64,000 bases of DNA. Origin: Paramarasmius palmivorus. Lineage: Eukaryota; Basidiomycota; Agaricomycetes; Agaricales; Marasmiaceae. The position numbers and the translations under genes are program-made. Below, one piece after another: positions 12,100 through 24,495 of this stretch. The DNA lies in contig JAYKXP010000070.1 in the NCBI GenBank assembly GCA_037176845.1, positions 124,001 through 188,000 on the forward strand, in the 5' to 3' direction. Under the pieces are notes generated by a model, which made no database searches, was not told the origin of the DNA, and saw nothing but the letters and a program-made list of their open reading frames with translations. Position 1 is the first letter of the stretch, and each line of letters begins with the position of its first letter.

Positions 12100-12720
12100 A
12101 GAGAAGCTCGTCCAGCATAATACGTCAAACTCGGCGTTTATTAACCTTCCAAGAATCAAGGGATTTGACCGTCACGGCAGACGGTAGCAGGTGATAGCAT
12201 ATTGTTAAAATCAACTTCGTCGGGAGCTTTTTTGCCCGTCATCAAAGTAGTAACTGATAGCATACGTTCATGATATATACATAATCTCGCGTACCCAAAG
12301 GACCTCGACGCATTGATGACTGATTGAGGTCAGTTGACCATCACCAGTTAAACTTCCAGCTGTGTTGCACACTTACGGCCAAAGGAGTTCATGCACATGA
12401 AGGACCCAATAAATATCAGCCTGGTGCGCCCTATAAATACGGCTTTGATGCTGGCCCGGACAGCTTGTCTTGCCGCCACACATAATGCAACAGGATCTGG
12501 ACGTGACTCAACCTGGGATTGAGAAGCCCAACGGCCGGCAGCAGGTTATTCCCGCTTCTATTGTCGAAAGGGTGATAGTAAATTGCTCGACCGTCCTAGT
12601 GTTCAAGTTGTAAAGACCCTTTTGACATCACGAATGTAAGCCACGTAATGCATACCTAAAACAAGTTGACCTCCAAAATTTACACCTACAGTCAAATTGG
12701 AATTCACTTTCAAGCGATTC
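12100..12720 (-). pseudogene. Decayed exo-beta-1,3-glucanase (GH5) copy
   Basis: Unmarked by any long frame, but the DNA matches the glucanase at 5478-7171 in blocks in the same order and on the same strand. 12118-12170 matches the block around 6038-6098 (FDGVMM region). 12265-12320 matches about 6245-6305 (the NEP region). 12655-12715 matches about 6980-7045 (the GVNLGGWLVL region), where the minus strand still reads GVNFGGQLVL. Many indels and stops destroy the frame and much of the middle is lost. It sits about 0.9 kb before the end of ZF2, just as the intact gene sits before ZF1, so the pair was duplicated together. Confidence 0.72.
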
Positions 12721-13624
12721 ACATACTGAACTATGGAAAGCAGGCAGGGTTTGAAAATTTGACACGGCGTGGTTGACACGGTGTAAAAGTAGACAATGTC
12801 CGCGGCCTGTCGTGGCCATTTTCCACGTACCGATCTTTGGTATCTATCACCCTCCTTCTCATCCGGGCTGGTTCTGTATACGAAAGCACATCCGATTAGG
12901 CATTGCAGCGGGATGTTGTCAAATAAGTAACATTGATTAAAGTTCCGCTCATGGAAGCGATTGTCGGCAGTATACTTGCTCCTTCGCAGTGTTCTTGTTG
13001 CGTCAAGTACGGAATTCGAGCATATCGCATAGCAGACGCCGGCTCCTCAGTCATGTGGCTCTCTCTGGAAGTCTTCGTCCCAAGAATTTGCTATCAGATC
13101 TGCGAGTGATCCAGAGCCGGATGATAGCGATTTGGTGGCGATTTGGTGGCGATGGAAAAAAAAACATTGGAGGAACTGAGACAAAGCCGTCAGAAACGCC
13201 AGGTGTTCCCACGCCTTTGAGTCACATACAGTCGCAATTTCCTAAACCCTCTACAAAACTCTAATGCTCTAGGCAAAACACTTCCTTGATGCCCATGAGG
13301 CGATCACGACGAGATCAACGCTAAGGGAGCACAATACCTTTCTCATTGACCGGCTCGGATGGTGAATTGCCGATGCAGGGGGTCACCACTGGAGCAATTC
13401 GTAATATCAACCACTCGACAGGTGTCGTGCTGGGCTCGAGCTCAGACATTCATTTATCAATTCACAGATTCGGGTTGAATAGATACGACTTGAATTCTTT
13501 ATTTCCGTCACATATTTCGGAAGAAATTTCAAGCCAATACCTGGCGAGCTTGAAGTAAATAACTCGGCAGCGTATTAATTGGCTTTCTACCGGCCGGTTA
13601 GTCTCAAGTTCGAGGCTTTGAATT
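12721..13624. other. Intergenic between glucanase relic and ZF2
   Basis: No supported gene. A 12-bp direct duplication (GCGATTTGGTGG, twice) lies near 13126-13151. Confidence 0.4.
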
Positions 13625-14604
13625 TCAAACCATGTCACGTCTCGCTGAACCTGTGAGGCCCATCGCGAACAGTGCACGGCCCTTGCACGTTCTCATGTGC
13701 CGCTTAATGTCCCATTTCGTGACAGCTTCATAGGAACAATAAGAACATTGATGTCCCTTTTCGCCCCGATGAGATCTCATATGATCTATGAAGATATGTA
13801 TATCAACTTGAGTAACAGCGAGGATAACGATGGAATCTTACTTTTCAAGTTATGGCGTGCAGTGAAAGTAGACTTGCAAGATGGAACTCTGCAATAGTAA
13901 AGCTGCTCGGGGCTTGTTGGCAGCCGCCTTCGAGCGCTTGCCTCCACCACATTTTCGGTTGCCACAACCTGCTTGACTAAACCATGCTCCATGTCCACAA
14001 AGTGTAGGCTTGACTTCGAGAAGTCACCAGAGACGATTGGAGATCTGGCTTCGCATCTCTCAGCAGTTTCCGAGAATGCTGGAGTTGGAGGAACAGCTCG
14101 GGAGTGTGGGGCTATGAACTACTGGGACTCCGGGTTTCCCGTTGTAATGGTCCATGGGCGGGCAATACTGCCAAGGAGAGTATGACGAGGGGGTATGTGG
14201 TAGCTGCACTGTCCAGGTATTCGGATAGCCGTAGCATTCGGACTCCATCGGAGGACTAACAGTGCCCATATGCGTCTCTGAATATCCTAGCTCCGACTCA
14301 GTGTCATCAAATCGGTGAGTCGAGTTCCCTGCAAAATCCTTCATGCCTTCGGTATAGTCGAATTCGATATATCCGAGTCCTCCTCCGCCTGTAGGCCATT
14401 TGGATTGTGTGGCACGACCTACGCCACTCGAATGTGGCGGCTCTTGGTATTGATGGTAGGTATATGCGGAGTCCTGAGGTCGAACGTTCTTGTGTTCTCT
14501 GCTATACCAGAGAAGTTAGTCCCAAATTTCACCTGGATAAAATGAAGAAAGTACGCGGTGTTATGACATGGAAATCCATGCTCGTAGGACCAAGAGTTGG
14601 ACAT
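13625..14604 (-). CDS. ZF2: C2H2/C2HC two-finger protein, linker frame uncertain
   Basis: Closest relative of ZF1. First exon 14604-14555 (MSNSWSYEHGFPCHNT); intron 14499-14554; middle part 14498-13842; intron 13786-13841 inside finger 1; last exon 13785-13625. Finger 1 is C-x4-C-x12-H-x3-H (YYCRVPSCKSTFTARHNL...), finger 2 C-x2-C-x12-H-x3-C, preceded by VVATENVVEASARRR. The middle part does not stay in one frame: an upstream frame ends at 14060 while the finger frame opens near 14118. A 91-nt intron (14119-14209, GTGCAG...CAGTAG) would restore a 258-aa protein but has a weak donor; a 1-nt frameshift is the alternative. The N-terminus (SAYTYHQY..., SKWPTGGGGLGY) matches ZF1 (SAYTYTQP..., SEWPAGGEQ). 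Copied together with the glucanase relic upstream. Confidence 0.6.
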
Positions 14605-17600
14605 TGAGAGAAGAGCGCGATGCTTCGTGCGAGCTGGCACCATGGGATATATAATATCTGGCTATTCGGGAGACGGCATTTCTCAGGATATTATATCATG
14701 AGTTGTATGCGAAAAGATGTCGTGATCTTGCCTGTTACAGAGGTTGCAGACCTCACGTAATTCACTGGATTCCAGGACACTGTTGGAGATTTCCCATGGT
14801 AATCGGGACCCGTCTTTGATGACCTTCTCCGTCTGTCTGACACCAAAATGATATTTCCGCCCTCAATTCAGTTGGGTAGTTGGCCATAGCAACACTCTCT
14901 GAGTGGTCAGATCCGTGCAGAATCAAGCCACCAAGAAAGGTATTAAGGCTCACCGTGTACAGTCCCCTGTCACCCTCTCGCAGACTCCTGGATGATAATC
15001 AGCACGCGGTACATGGATTTAGACGTGTCTTTACGGAACTCTAAGACCCGCGGCAACGCAAGCCGTGAACCTTAAATCTCTGTCGTGCAAAGTATAATTA
15101 ATGCTAGATAATCCTTTCGCCATTCGCTCCTCGCAATCAGTAGCCATCGACCAATCCCGTCACTTACCCTTTCTACGGGAAGATAAGGTGCGGTTTGATG
15201 CTGGAACTGCTGACCAGGTAAGAGAAGCACGAGGATGTGCATTAAGGTCGGAGAAGGATTAATTGCTAAGGTCAAGTATCCATGCGTAGCTCCCCGTAAG
15301 CTTGAGAATCCGCACGTACTGCCAACCGCGTTCTCACTGTATAATGGGCGCGCGCCATGCATTCTCTGCCTCGTGATGCGGTCCGGTGTTTTCAAGGTAT
15401 CCGACAAAGAAAAAGATGACGCTTTGAGTGGCGCTGTTTTTCATTCTAGAACCTGCGCAACCTGAGCCGTTGCGGAGCGCCATAGCACCATTACGGGGTA
15501 GCATTACTGGCCATTTAGTTCAATGTGAGCGAGAAAACAGCATTGCGACCGTACCAGTATACCCCAGTTACACCAATGGTCCAATTCGGCCCATGATATG
15601 TTTCTATCCTACGGGTTCCTGAGAGTCGACGTACCTCATAAAATTGAGAATTGAGAAAATTTTTTGATGATGACAGAAGACCTACGTGAATGTTGGTAAA
15701 CATTGAATTCAGTACCACCTGGCGGCCAGGCTGACTTATGCCTATAGGCTGAGTGTTCGGCATAAGTATGTCGAAACAATGCTCCATAAATGACACGAGT
15801 GACATTCCCAATGTTACGTGGGACAAGATGCTCGAATTAGATATGTATACTCAACTGGTCAGCCGGGATGCTATTATGTATCTCAAGATATCAGTTAGTT
15901 AGTATTAGTTGACATATACCGTGCCCTTAACTAGGTTTCCCTTTTGTTATCCCCGGCGGTTGAGGGGACTGGAATCTACATCTCTCAGATGTCAGTAGAA
16001 GCCATGATGATGATGGTAAACATACTGACCTTGCAAGGAATAAAGCATTGGATTGCAGCTTCTCTGATGATCCTGTCAGTTGACGACCAGTCGTGAGCGA
16101 GCGTCAGGGCTTCACGGGCGGGGTGTGATAGCCTTATGCCAGGGCTGGGTTTGATGTCGACGAACGTCGACAGGCCACACGTTTAGAAAATGAGTCATCG
16201 AATCACACCCGAGTTTGCTGGAAGAAACAAAGGAGATAGTGTGGTGGAGAATTGGAGAAAGCATACCGAACGATAGTCAGTACTAATGATAGGTCAGTTG
16301 AGACCGGAATACTTGGCAGCCCAATGGGTTCCATGCATCGCCAGGATGTGTTGGGTTTGGTTTGTGTTGATGTTCTCTGAGATTGACGAACGCAAGGTGT
16401 GACATAGTTCATCTAGCCAGCGTTGAAAGCATCGGACCGCAAACGATACATTAACGGTATCAAGAGTCAGTCATCGATGATAGGGCTTGGGTTCGTATTG
16501 TGGACAGTGAACCAAGAGTGAACTAAAGGACAGAAGAAATTAGCCAAAAGACTGTTTCTCATGGGCAACAGCACGAGCACATACCACTTGAAGCAGGATC
16601 TCCATCACATGTCGTTGGCAACCAAAGATGGGATCTCAGAGAGGTTTGCCAAGGTGGCGTATGTGGCCCATCGAAGCTCTCGTCTTCGGATCCCTGAGAT
16701 ATGAACATCGTTTTGAACATAGGTCATCAGAGATTGCTCCGCAAAGAGGAAAAATGCTGGTCGTATGATGCGGCTATCTGGTATGATGAACGTGGCTATC
16801 TTTTTCTGTCGTGCATGATTCGCACCATTAGCTCCAACCACCAATGGGAAGCAATGGGAAGCCCAAAGATCCTGAATCTCGGTGATAATCCGCTGGTCAT
16901 TGACAACGATGCAAGTTTCGGCGAAATGTACGAAGCTGATTGCCATTATCACTGTCTTGTTTTGGTCTCTTTACCCGGGTTGTTGAGAAGATGCCGTTGT
17001 GAGCGCAGAGGATGGGAGTACAGTATCTAGTTCGAGCAGTTGTATCTGATGGATCGTTGGATGTCATTGGATGAAGATGTTCGGGGGTGTAATGACATAC
17101 GAGACCTTGTCGCTTCCGATCGTTTTGCATACACCGGTACCCTCAAAAACATTCCTTACGTCGATGTTCAGCCAGATCTGGGGAGAAGGGAGAAGAACGT
17201 ACCTCAGAACGGCCTTCCCCACTATTGCTCCACTGCCCGTGACCCCCGTTTTCTAAATGCCTTCTAGCCGAAACGACAGACTGTTGAAGAAAGGGCTAGA
17301 GATAATATGCTGGAAGAGGAGGAGAGTCGGAGTAGCGGGCTTTCTATTTTGAGCCGAGCCGACGCCGTGACTCAGCCCAGCTGTCCTTTTCTTTCTAGTC
17401 TCAGAATGATCCTCAAGGTGTGTATCAATAACAAACCCAAACCAAATCTACTGGCTAGTTGGCATACGGGATGAGGTTTTATGGATGTGGGGTGTATATT
17501 GAGGGTGTGTTCTGGTTAACTCTCCAGGATTTCAGACTTGGCTGACCACACTTATCACTTGGGTACCTTTTCAGACCGCGACAAATGCCAGCCATAGCCA

Positions 17601-18955
17601 GCTGCTCCATGTTACCGAATCCTTGTTCAAGACCATGGTGACTCCTAGATTGTTGAAACCTCGGATTCCGGACGAAATGATGGTCCAGCATTATCGAAAC
17701 GAACACTGGATCGGACATACTCCCAGTACCATTGCGCCTCGTTGTAATACTCCATATCTTGCAGCCGAATAATGGCTTCATAGGCGGTAGCCTTATGTGG
17801 AGGTCGGAGGTAGAGGAAGAAGCCTGGAGTTGCCGGAACAGAGAGCATGCAGCTCTCGGACACCTTTCCTCGATCCAGCCGAGTCCGTGAACGATACTAG
17901 GAGGCGCTGTGATATATTGGAACCGCATTTTGGTGGGATTCCCAGCTTTGTCTTGCCTTCGAGTTCGTCTTCTTATTCCCTTTTACAGACCAACATCTTA
18001 GATTCGAGTCACGATGTCAACTCACACCAAGTTACACAAAACGCCTATTTCGCCGACTTCGCCGACCTTGCCGCTCATGTTCATAGGGTACGCCACCGGC
18101 AGGTTCCGCACTCTGTACAAAAATTCCTGTGATCAATGGGAATCTTTGATGCCAGAACGACTGCAATCTGTTTGCCTCGCGCGCGTGGCGCGACGCTATC
18201 TCAGTCTGCGGTGTTTGTAGCTAGCTGAACATGATTCTTCTTTGCTCGGCCTAAATTGTCTGAAACAACAGAGAACCCGCATAACCCGCGGTACGCAATT
18301 CTCGTCATACTCTCAGGAGTACCATCACTGTGACTTCGTAGTTTTTCCAAACCCGCAGTGACACTGATAAACATCGCGGGACGCATCGATTTTGCATGCT
18401 CTCCGCTCTCCGACGGTGTTCTTAATTGTACCGCAAGGCTGATGTTTTATGCTTAGCCATTGACCATGGGCGCTGTATCCTTCCGACATTGAACGATAAT
18501 TCAGGAAGTACCCCGGCCGTCTTCCTATCGTCGCGAATCGTACATTATGATTCAGACAATGTCATAGCTGGTTGTAAAGCATCATGGTCTCGATGAGTTA
18601 CGACATGTTTGGCACGTTTATTTGCAGGAATGGTATAGTTGTAATGGACCCAGTATAACCGTTCGGATTAGATGCTACATATGTGCGAACCTCATGGGAC
18701 ACTCGTCGAGCTGAGCTCTGAGTTCACTTACAGGGTAGAGAAATAATAGTTTACAGGGTCGTGATGCTGTAGACAGGATTCACTCCTGGGGATGAAACAT
18801 ACTTGAAGAACGTATCGGCTTGTACCTGACCGTGACCGTAGCCAAAGGCGATAAGGAAGCCTGTCAAGGATAATAAATTGCAGCCTTTTTGTACATATGT
18901 ACAAACAATGACACGTGTCCTGAACCCGGCTCATTGACATCAGTCACCCGCGTCC
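14605..18955. other. No supported gene
   Basis: About 4.4 kb. An imperfect palindrome (ATATAATATC...GATATTATAT) is at about 14650-14696. The longest frame (149 codons, 17479-17928, minus) shows no domain and no codon pattern like the real genes. Nothing else could be named. Confidence 0.45.
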
Positions 18956-18964
18956 TTTTCGCCC

Positions 18965-19619
18965 TAGACCTGTAACCGATCCCTAAGTGACGAGCAAGCA
19001 TGTACTTAGGGACCTGTCGATCTGGGTTTGAATTGGCTGAGGACATGTTAGGGATTTGCCGGAGCCCAAACAATCCTTTTTTGGTCGGCAATGTCATCGG
19101 TTTCACGTCATCTGTCATATCTTTTCACGTCAGCGTAATTGGCCGCAAGCATATTCTACCTCGATTTATGATTTCCTGGCTCTTCAACCCTTTGGCTTTT
19201 GAGAAAATAGCAATCTACTGGTTTTGAGAGTAATTCGGCTGATTTTTATGAACCGCTTTCACTTTTACGGTCTCCAGCCAAGTCGGTTACTAGCCATCTT
19301 CGCTATACTACCCTGCCAATGCGTTTATTTAGAACATTTTCGCATAGTTCGCATACTACATGGGTACACTGAGCCTTATACTAGTATTCAATGCTGCATG
19401 TGTGTCGAGATACGCAAAAATCCCTGTAACGAGTTTCTTCCAGTGGATAGGCGCCGCTGAGCGCTTGTGATCTTGTCATCGCATTTGACACATTGCTTTC
19501 CCAATAAGGATTGTTTCGGTTCGGCAAATCCCTAAAATGTCCTCAGCCAAATCTTTGCCAATTCGACAGGCCCCTACGTACTCCGCTTGCGCGTCACGTA
19601 GGGGTCGGTCACAGGCCTA
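18965..19619. mobile_element. 655-bp non-autonomous DNA transposon, 9-bp target duplication
   Basis: The ends read TAGACCTGTAAC... and, from the other side, TAGGCCTGTGAC.... Inverted similarity extends about 130 bp inward on each side (18965-19092 against 19490-19619). It is flanked on both sides by a perfect 9-bp repeat TTTTCGCCC (18956-18964 and 19620-19628). Long inverted repeats plus a 9-bp duplication suggest a Mutator-like element; no transposase is encoded in the roughly 400-bp interior. The 173-bp copy at 11345 derives from this family. Confidence 0.8.
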
Positions 19620-19628
19620 TTTTCGCCC

Positions 19629-20238
19629 CCACGCTCTCATTGAAATTCTTCATGTTATCCCTCTGCAGCTGTGCGGACCTTTTCAGCGACACTGTCGAAG
19701 CATGTGAGAGACGAATCGGTGGCTGGCTGTGATTAACGCTGGTAGCTGACCTGTCACATTCGGGGACATTGTGTTGATCCCCGCCCAGGGCCTTAGGTGT
19801 GGTACTACCCCTCATTATGAGCGCTATAGGTGTGTGGTGTATCTCTTTGTTACTTCTATAGACTGACTTTGATTGGGATAGGAATAGCATATATATACGA
19901 CGTTAGCAATGCATATATTTTTCGCGATCTTCGACCATCCATCCTTGGTTTCAGAATTCAGCTTTTCCAGGCAATTGTCTTCCATGAAGTTCCGGCGAAT
20001 GCCCTCGAAGAAGTATTTTTGCATCAAAATCACGCAGAAGCCGCATCGAATGCCTTTCCGAACTCTTCGACAAGGCCACATCGATGTTGAAGAGGTCTAA
20101 GCTAGCTCCGGAGGGTGTAGCGGTATGGACTATCACTGGAACTATGGTCTGGCCCTGTGAACGGTAGTCAGTGAAGGCACATAGGCCAATGTTAGGGTAC
20201 TGTAGTCGTGTGACTGTTTGGTATGCTGCAGGTCCTTT
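19629..20238. other. No supported gene
   Basis: Spacer between the transposon and the helicase relic; no domain seen. Confidence 0.4.
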
Positions 20239-20965
20239 CTACTGCTGAACTGAAATTCGCATGGTTTGCTGACGTGGTTGAATAGGCATGACACCTTCCC
20301 GCAGGCCGTCAAGTTCTGAGATTCGCGTTCGCTCCAGCTTCACCAGAAAGTATAATGGTAGTAGATGAAGATGAATGATATTCTGCTCTGGAGATAGGTG
20401 GTTCGTCTGGATGTAGCACAATATCGACGATAGTGCCCCTTGCACCATTCGCCAAGCTGAGGTCTCGATGATTTGAATCACCATGACCCGTGCTCCAACT
20501 GCAATTAACATCGTTTCCTACAGATCCTGCTTGGTGTTCCGTTTTCGTCCACTCGATGTGCGGTTGCTGCTTCGGAGGGCCAACCCATACCGTTCAGGCA
20601 GGCTGAGACTATGGCTTTTGATGATATCCTCTGCTGGGCAGGTAAAGATGCGCTGCTTGGTCTCTTCGTAGTGCTTATAAAGTACTGCTTCGTTCCATAC
20701 CCGCCTAACGCCATGCCGTGGTGTAACCAATGCTGCCTTTGTCCACTCTCCTGAACTGAAGTCTGTTGGCGGGCATTCAGGGCAAGTGACCGTTAGCTTC
20801 AAGGTTTCCACATCTTTGGTCTCGAGTCGGCCATACCTCATCCTGGATAATGTCTCTTTCCACTCTGTATTCACACACTGCATCTGCTGCTTGAGGATGA
20901 CAGCAGTCCTGAATTCTCCATAGATTTCTCGACCAAAGCGTCGTATATTTGCCGTCCATCCCTAC
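20239..20965 (-). pseudogene. Pif1-like / Helitron-type DNA helicase fragment
   Basis: Reading the minus strand from the MITE border gives GREIYGEFRTAVILKQQM, then NTEWKETLSRMRYGRL, CPPTDFSSGEWTKAALVTPR, CPAEDII and, further on, LIAVGARVMV, the order of the middle to C-terminal part of Pif1-like helicases common in Agaricomycete genomes and Helitrons. A TAG at 20518-20520 interrupts the frame, which then continues in the same frame to 20239. The Walker A half is missing: the fragment begins exactly at the MITE at 20966. It is therefore a truncated, dead copy. Confidence 0.7.
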
Positions 20966-21226
20966 TACTGTTCCGAACTGTATGGTAGCGACGGTAACGC
21001 GTAACGGGCCTCGTTTTCGTCGCCTATTTAGGACCTTGTAACGCGTAACGCTGGGCCTGTCGCAAGCTGATAGACTTTAGGTTGCGGTTCTTCACCATAT
21101 TGAAGCTTCGGGGGTGGCAATTTGTTGCCTAAAATTGCGACGGTAACGTGTAACGCTAGTCCCGTCGCCCATGGTCCTGATGTAACGCTTCGACCCCCCG
21201 TCGCTACCATACAGTTCGGAACAGTA
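20966..21226. mobile_element. 261-bp MITE with 29-bp perfect terminal inverted repeats
   Basis: The ends 20966-20994 and 21198-21226 are perfect inverted repeats starting TACTGTTCCGAAC. If the outer TA is taken as the target duplication, the element proper begins CTGTTCCGAAC. The interior carries several copies of a GTAACG-CGTAACG-like motif (about 20993, 21036, 21141, 21180). No coding capacity. It abuts the helicase fragment. Confidence 0.78.
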
Positions 21227-24200
21227 TGCGCAAATGTGATGCATAGTGGGTAAAGGTAGATCCAACTTCCGACTTTTATTCATTACTCTTACTCTAATAT
21301 CCCACTTTAGTCTCAGCATGATCATTATACTTTAGCTGTATATATAGCACTCACAGTACATACTCAACAGTCGACATAGCCATACATAAAAGAAAGTTGC
21401 ATTCGCTCGTTTCGATACAGTGCCCACATATTTGCTGCATTTGCGCTTCAGACAAGCAAGGTGTGCAGCCGCCGTACGGCGGCACTTCCCGAGTGACTTA
21501 GTGTCCTGAAAACGCGAGTTACTTGGGTGCACAGGGAAATAGGGTGCTGAACAGCAAAGGAACGGAACGATGTATAGTAAATACTACGCGTTCACGTCAT
21601 TTGGATTCTGCTAGTAACGCCATAACACCGTGTCCTGGCCTCCTTGTTAACCATCTTCTCGTCGAGACTGCGTTTGGATTGAATTTGTGGTAATGGGGTA
21701 TATATTGATCACCAAGCGTGCGGTTCACTCAAGAGCGCTGCGGTCAGTCACCAGTAGAAACGAATGTAGCAGCAGCAGACATACTGGTCAAGATGCCCTC
21801 TATAGAAGTCTCCAATGTGCTGACCGAATGCCCGAGCTTGTACCTGTCCCTATCTCGAGCCAGCCCTTGATAAATGCTGTAGCAGACAGACCATTGTGGG
21901 AGTAGTTTCTGCTTCTCACTGCTGTCATTTTTGAGCTAGTGGCTGACCGCCTCAGAGTCAAAAGCCTTGACGATCGACGACGGACATGCAGTTCCGCGCA
22001 AGCCTGAATAAAAGACCATATATAACTCTATGGTTTTTTCGTTGCACACTTTTAGTCGGATCTAGCTTACACCGCACCAGAAACGACGCACCATTCATCC
22101 CTTCCACCCATACAGCGGTGAGTACTCTCCCTTGCTTGATGTTGGAGTACTTAAACTTGAAAATTTATCCTCCATTCGGCCTCATTCAACGCAGATGAGA
22201 GCAAATGTAGAATTGGCGGTCCTATATCGCATCGAGACAGCCTAACAGAACCTCGAAGACATAATTCTTAGAAGCTGTAGGAGACAGTGAGTGAAGAACA
22301 ATGAACATTGTAAAAACTACTCATGCCGGCCTGATGTGTCACGTGAGAAATGTCACGTGTACGCTGTTTATTAACCGGGACCGAAATTTGAAACGTACCT
22401 CTTGGCCTTTACCTTTGCCCCCCATCATGATGATCTATCACTAAAGCAGGACGAGTACCAGTGGTTCCACCATCTGCTTAGGCAACGAAAGCTGGAAACC
22501 CCAACCCGGGTGGATGAAAGCTTGTCCTGGGAGACGCGCCTTCTCGCGTCTCGCATTCTTTGTGCCATGTACTTCCCTGTATGCATTTCGAAGCTCATAA
22601 GCGAGGGAGTATCTTGTGGGTTTCTCAACTGTACTGAAGGAGACTGAAGGACCTTCTTAGCCCAAACTACGCTTCGAAACAACGTAAGATAGCTAGCATC
22701 TAGCAGCTGGGAATGGCGGCCCCTCTGCGCCAAGTTCCAGTTTAAAGCCATTGAAGAAGCACGCGTTCTTCGGAGGAGTCCGTTGCGCGTATTCAGTCAC
22801 GATGCGTAGTATTGTCTTATCTCGACCAGCTCGGCACTAACATATAGTCCACGGTTTACGGAGTCTCATAATTGCTATGCGCGGTAACAGCGACGTAGGG
22901 CCGAGACGGTCGATATCGACTAGCTCTGAGTCTCCAATGCCCAATATCCCTTGACTCTGTCCCAGACTCCCACTTCAGCGACTTAGAAGCGCTCTTGATC
23001 ACCCAAACGTATCGTCCTCGCCAAATCACTGGCATGCGACAGAACAAGCTCCCTTGTCACGCTCCCTCCTTGGTCTTCGGCTTTCTCTTTCTTGCTGCTC
23101 ATGTTGCTGGGATTGCTGACGGGAAATTCAGAAAAGACCCTACATGACACGGGTAATTCATGATAGTTTTTTTCCGAGGAAGCGGTGCACATACCGAACA
23201 TATCAATATCCGAGATCGCCAAACTCCGAGATTCAGAAGGATTCAGAATAGCCGAGAACGCCGTTCATCGAGCCCTAATATGGGGCTGCCGAACTTCGTA
23301 GGCACGTAACGACATCCCAACAATGCCAAAACCATGTGGCAAACGATGTTGAAATGTAATGTATCGTTATAGTTCATTTACCAGCCGCAGCCTGCAGCTT
23401 GTACTCGTGCTCACCAAAACGCGTCTTCTAGTGTGTGTGCTCGATCTGAAATTCCTTGCCAATTCGAAAGGTTCTGCGGCGCTTGTCATGGATTAGGCTA
23501 AAGGTAAGCCGTATCAATGTTCATCTCCAATATAACCATTGTCTGAATTTTCCCAGACTTCGCCTCGTCCTTCTCGGAATATGTCCAATTTACTCCGCGA
23601 AGTACGGGAAATGTTGCCAATGTCACCTTTGATTGGGGATTTGGGTGCCTTGCGTTGTTGACAAGCAACACTTGTCACCTTGTATATGTTTCCAATTTCC
23701 AATTGTTGCTCCACCTTCTACCCCGGAGCTTCTTCCGATTCGTATGCGAGCTTCACGCTGGTAGGGTGAGATTCATAGGAGGTGATGCAAGGGTGCTTTC
23801 TTCCTTTCAAGTATCCTGCCTAAAACTTGGCATGGCATATTCTGTGTGAAGGACGAATGTAGACGTCTTAAGGGCACGAATGCCCCCAGACCATGGCCAG
23901 GAGCCCGACATATAATTCTAGCTCCCTCTGTCCGCCGTAGACTTCGGGCACGTTTAGTATCAGAGGCAATAGCTATCAACTCAAGGAATTTTGCTTGCTT
24001 CGCACGGCCTGCGCTCTTCTCCGACCCAGTGCGCCTCCCGCGATTTAACTCTGATCCCACTCAAAACCACGGTGAAAAATAGTCCATCAACTTGATGGAA
24101 GCCCTGACTTATCATGCCACTGAAGGTATCCTTGTTTCATCAGAAGGGCCAAACTTCTTCTTACGCCATTCCGGAATAGTCTACCACGAGATTCAAGCGA

Positions 24201-24495
24201 TAAACAAAAGAGTACGCGAGTTGTGAGTTACCTTTCATCAATATTGCTGTGTCTTGTTACTAATGTGCCTGTGAAGGTCGTTCTCAGACTACTTTGCACG
24301 TAAACCCAAAACGATGTCGTCGTTACGGTACGACTATGTATGACAGTACACGCGAATAAACGAGAAGTATGCAGAGACTGACACCAAGTCCGGGACCAAA
24401 GGAACATGTCAATTATCGGATAGTAAGGTATCTCCATACATAGATACGATTGCATTCAAATGTGGACATATGACTGTGTGCTGCGTTTACTGAAC
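21227..24495. other. No supported gene
   Basis: About 3.3 kb of short unrelated frames. Two CACGTG palindromes stand 16 bp apart at about 22340-22361. A plus-strand frame at 23846-24082 is Arg-rich but resembles no family I know. Confidence 0.4.

Noticed and set aside
17479..17928. 149-codon minus-strand open frame
   Set aside because: No recognisable domain, no consistent splice partners and competing frames of equal quality; not enough for a gene call.
23846..24082. Arg-rich 78-codon frame, possible gene or repeat
   Set aside because: Equally long frame on the other strand, no domain, no splice sites.
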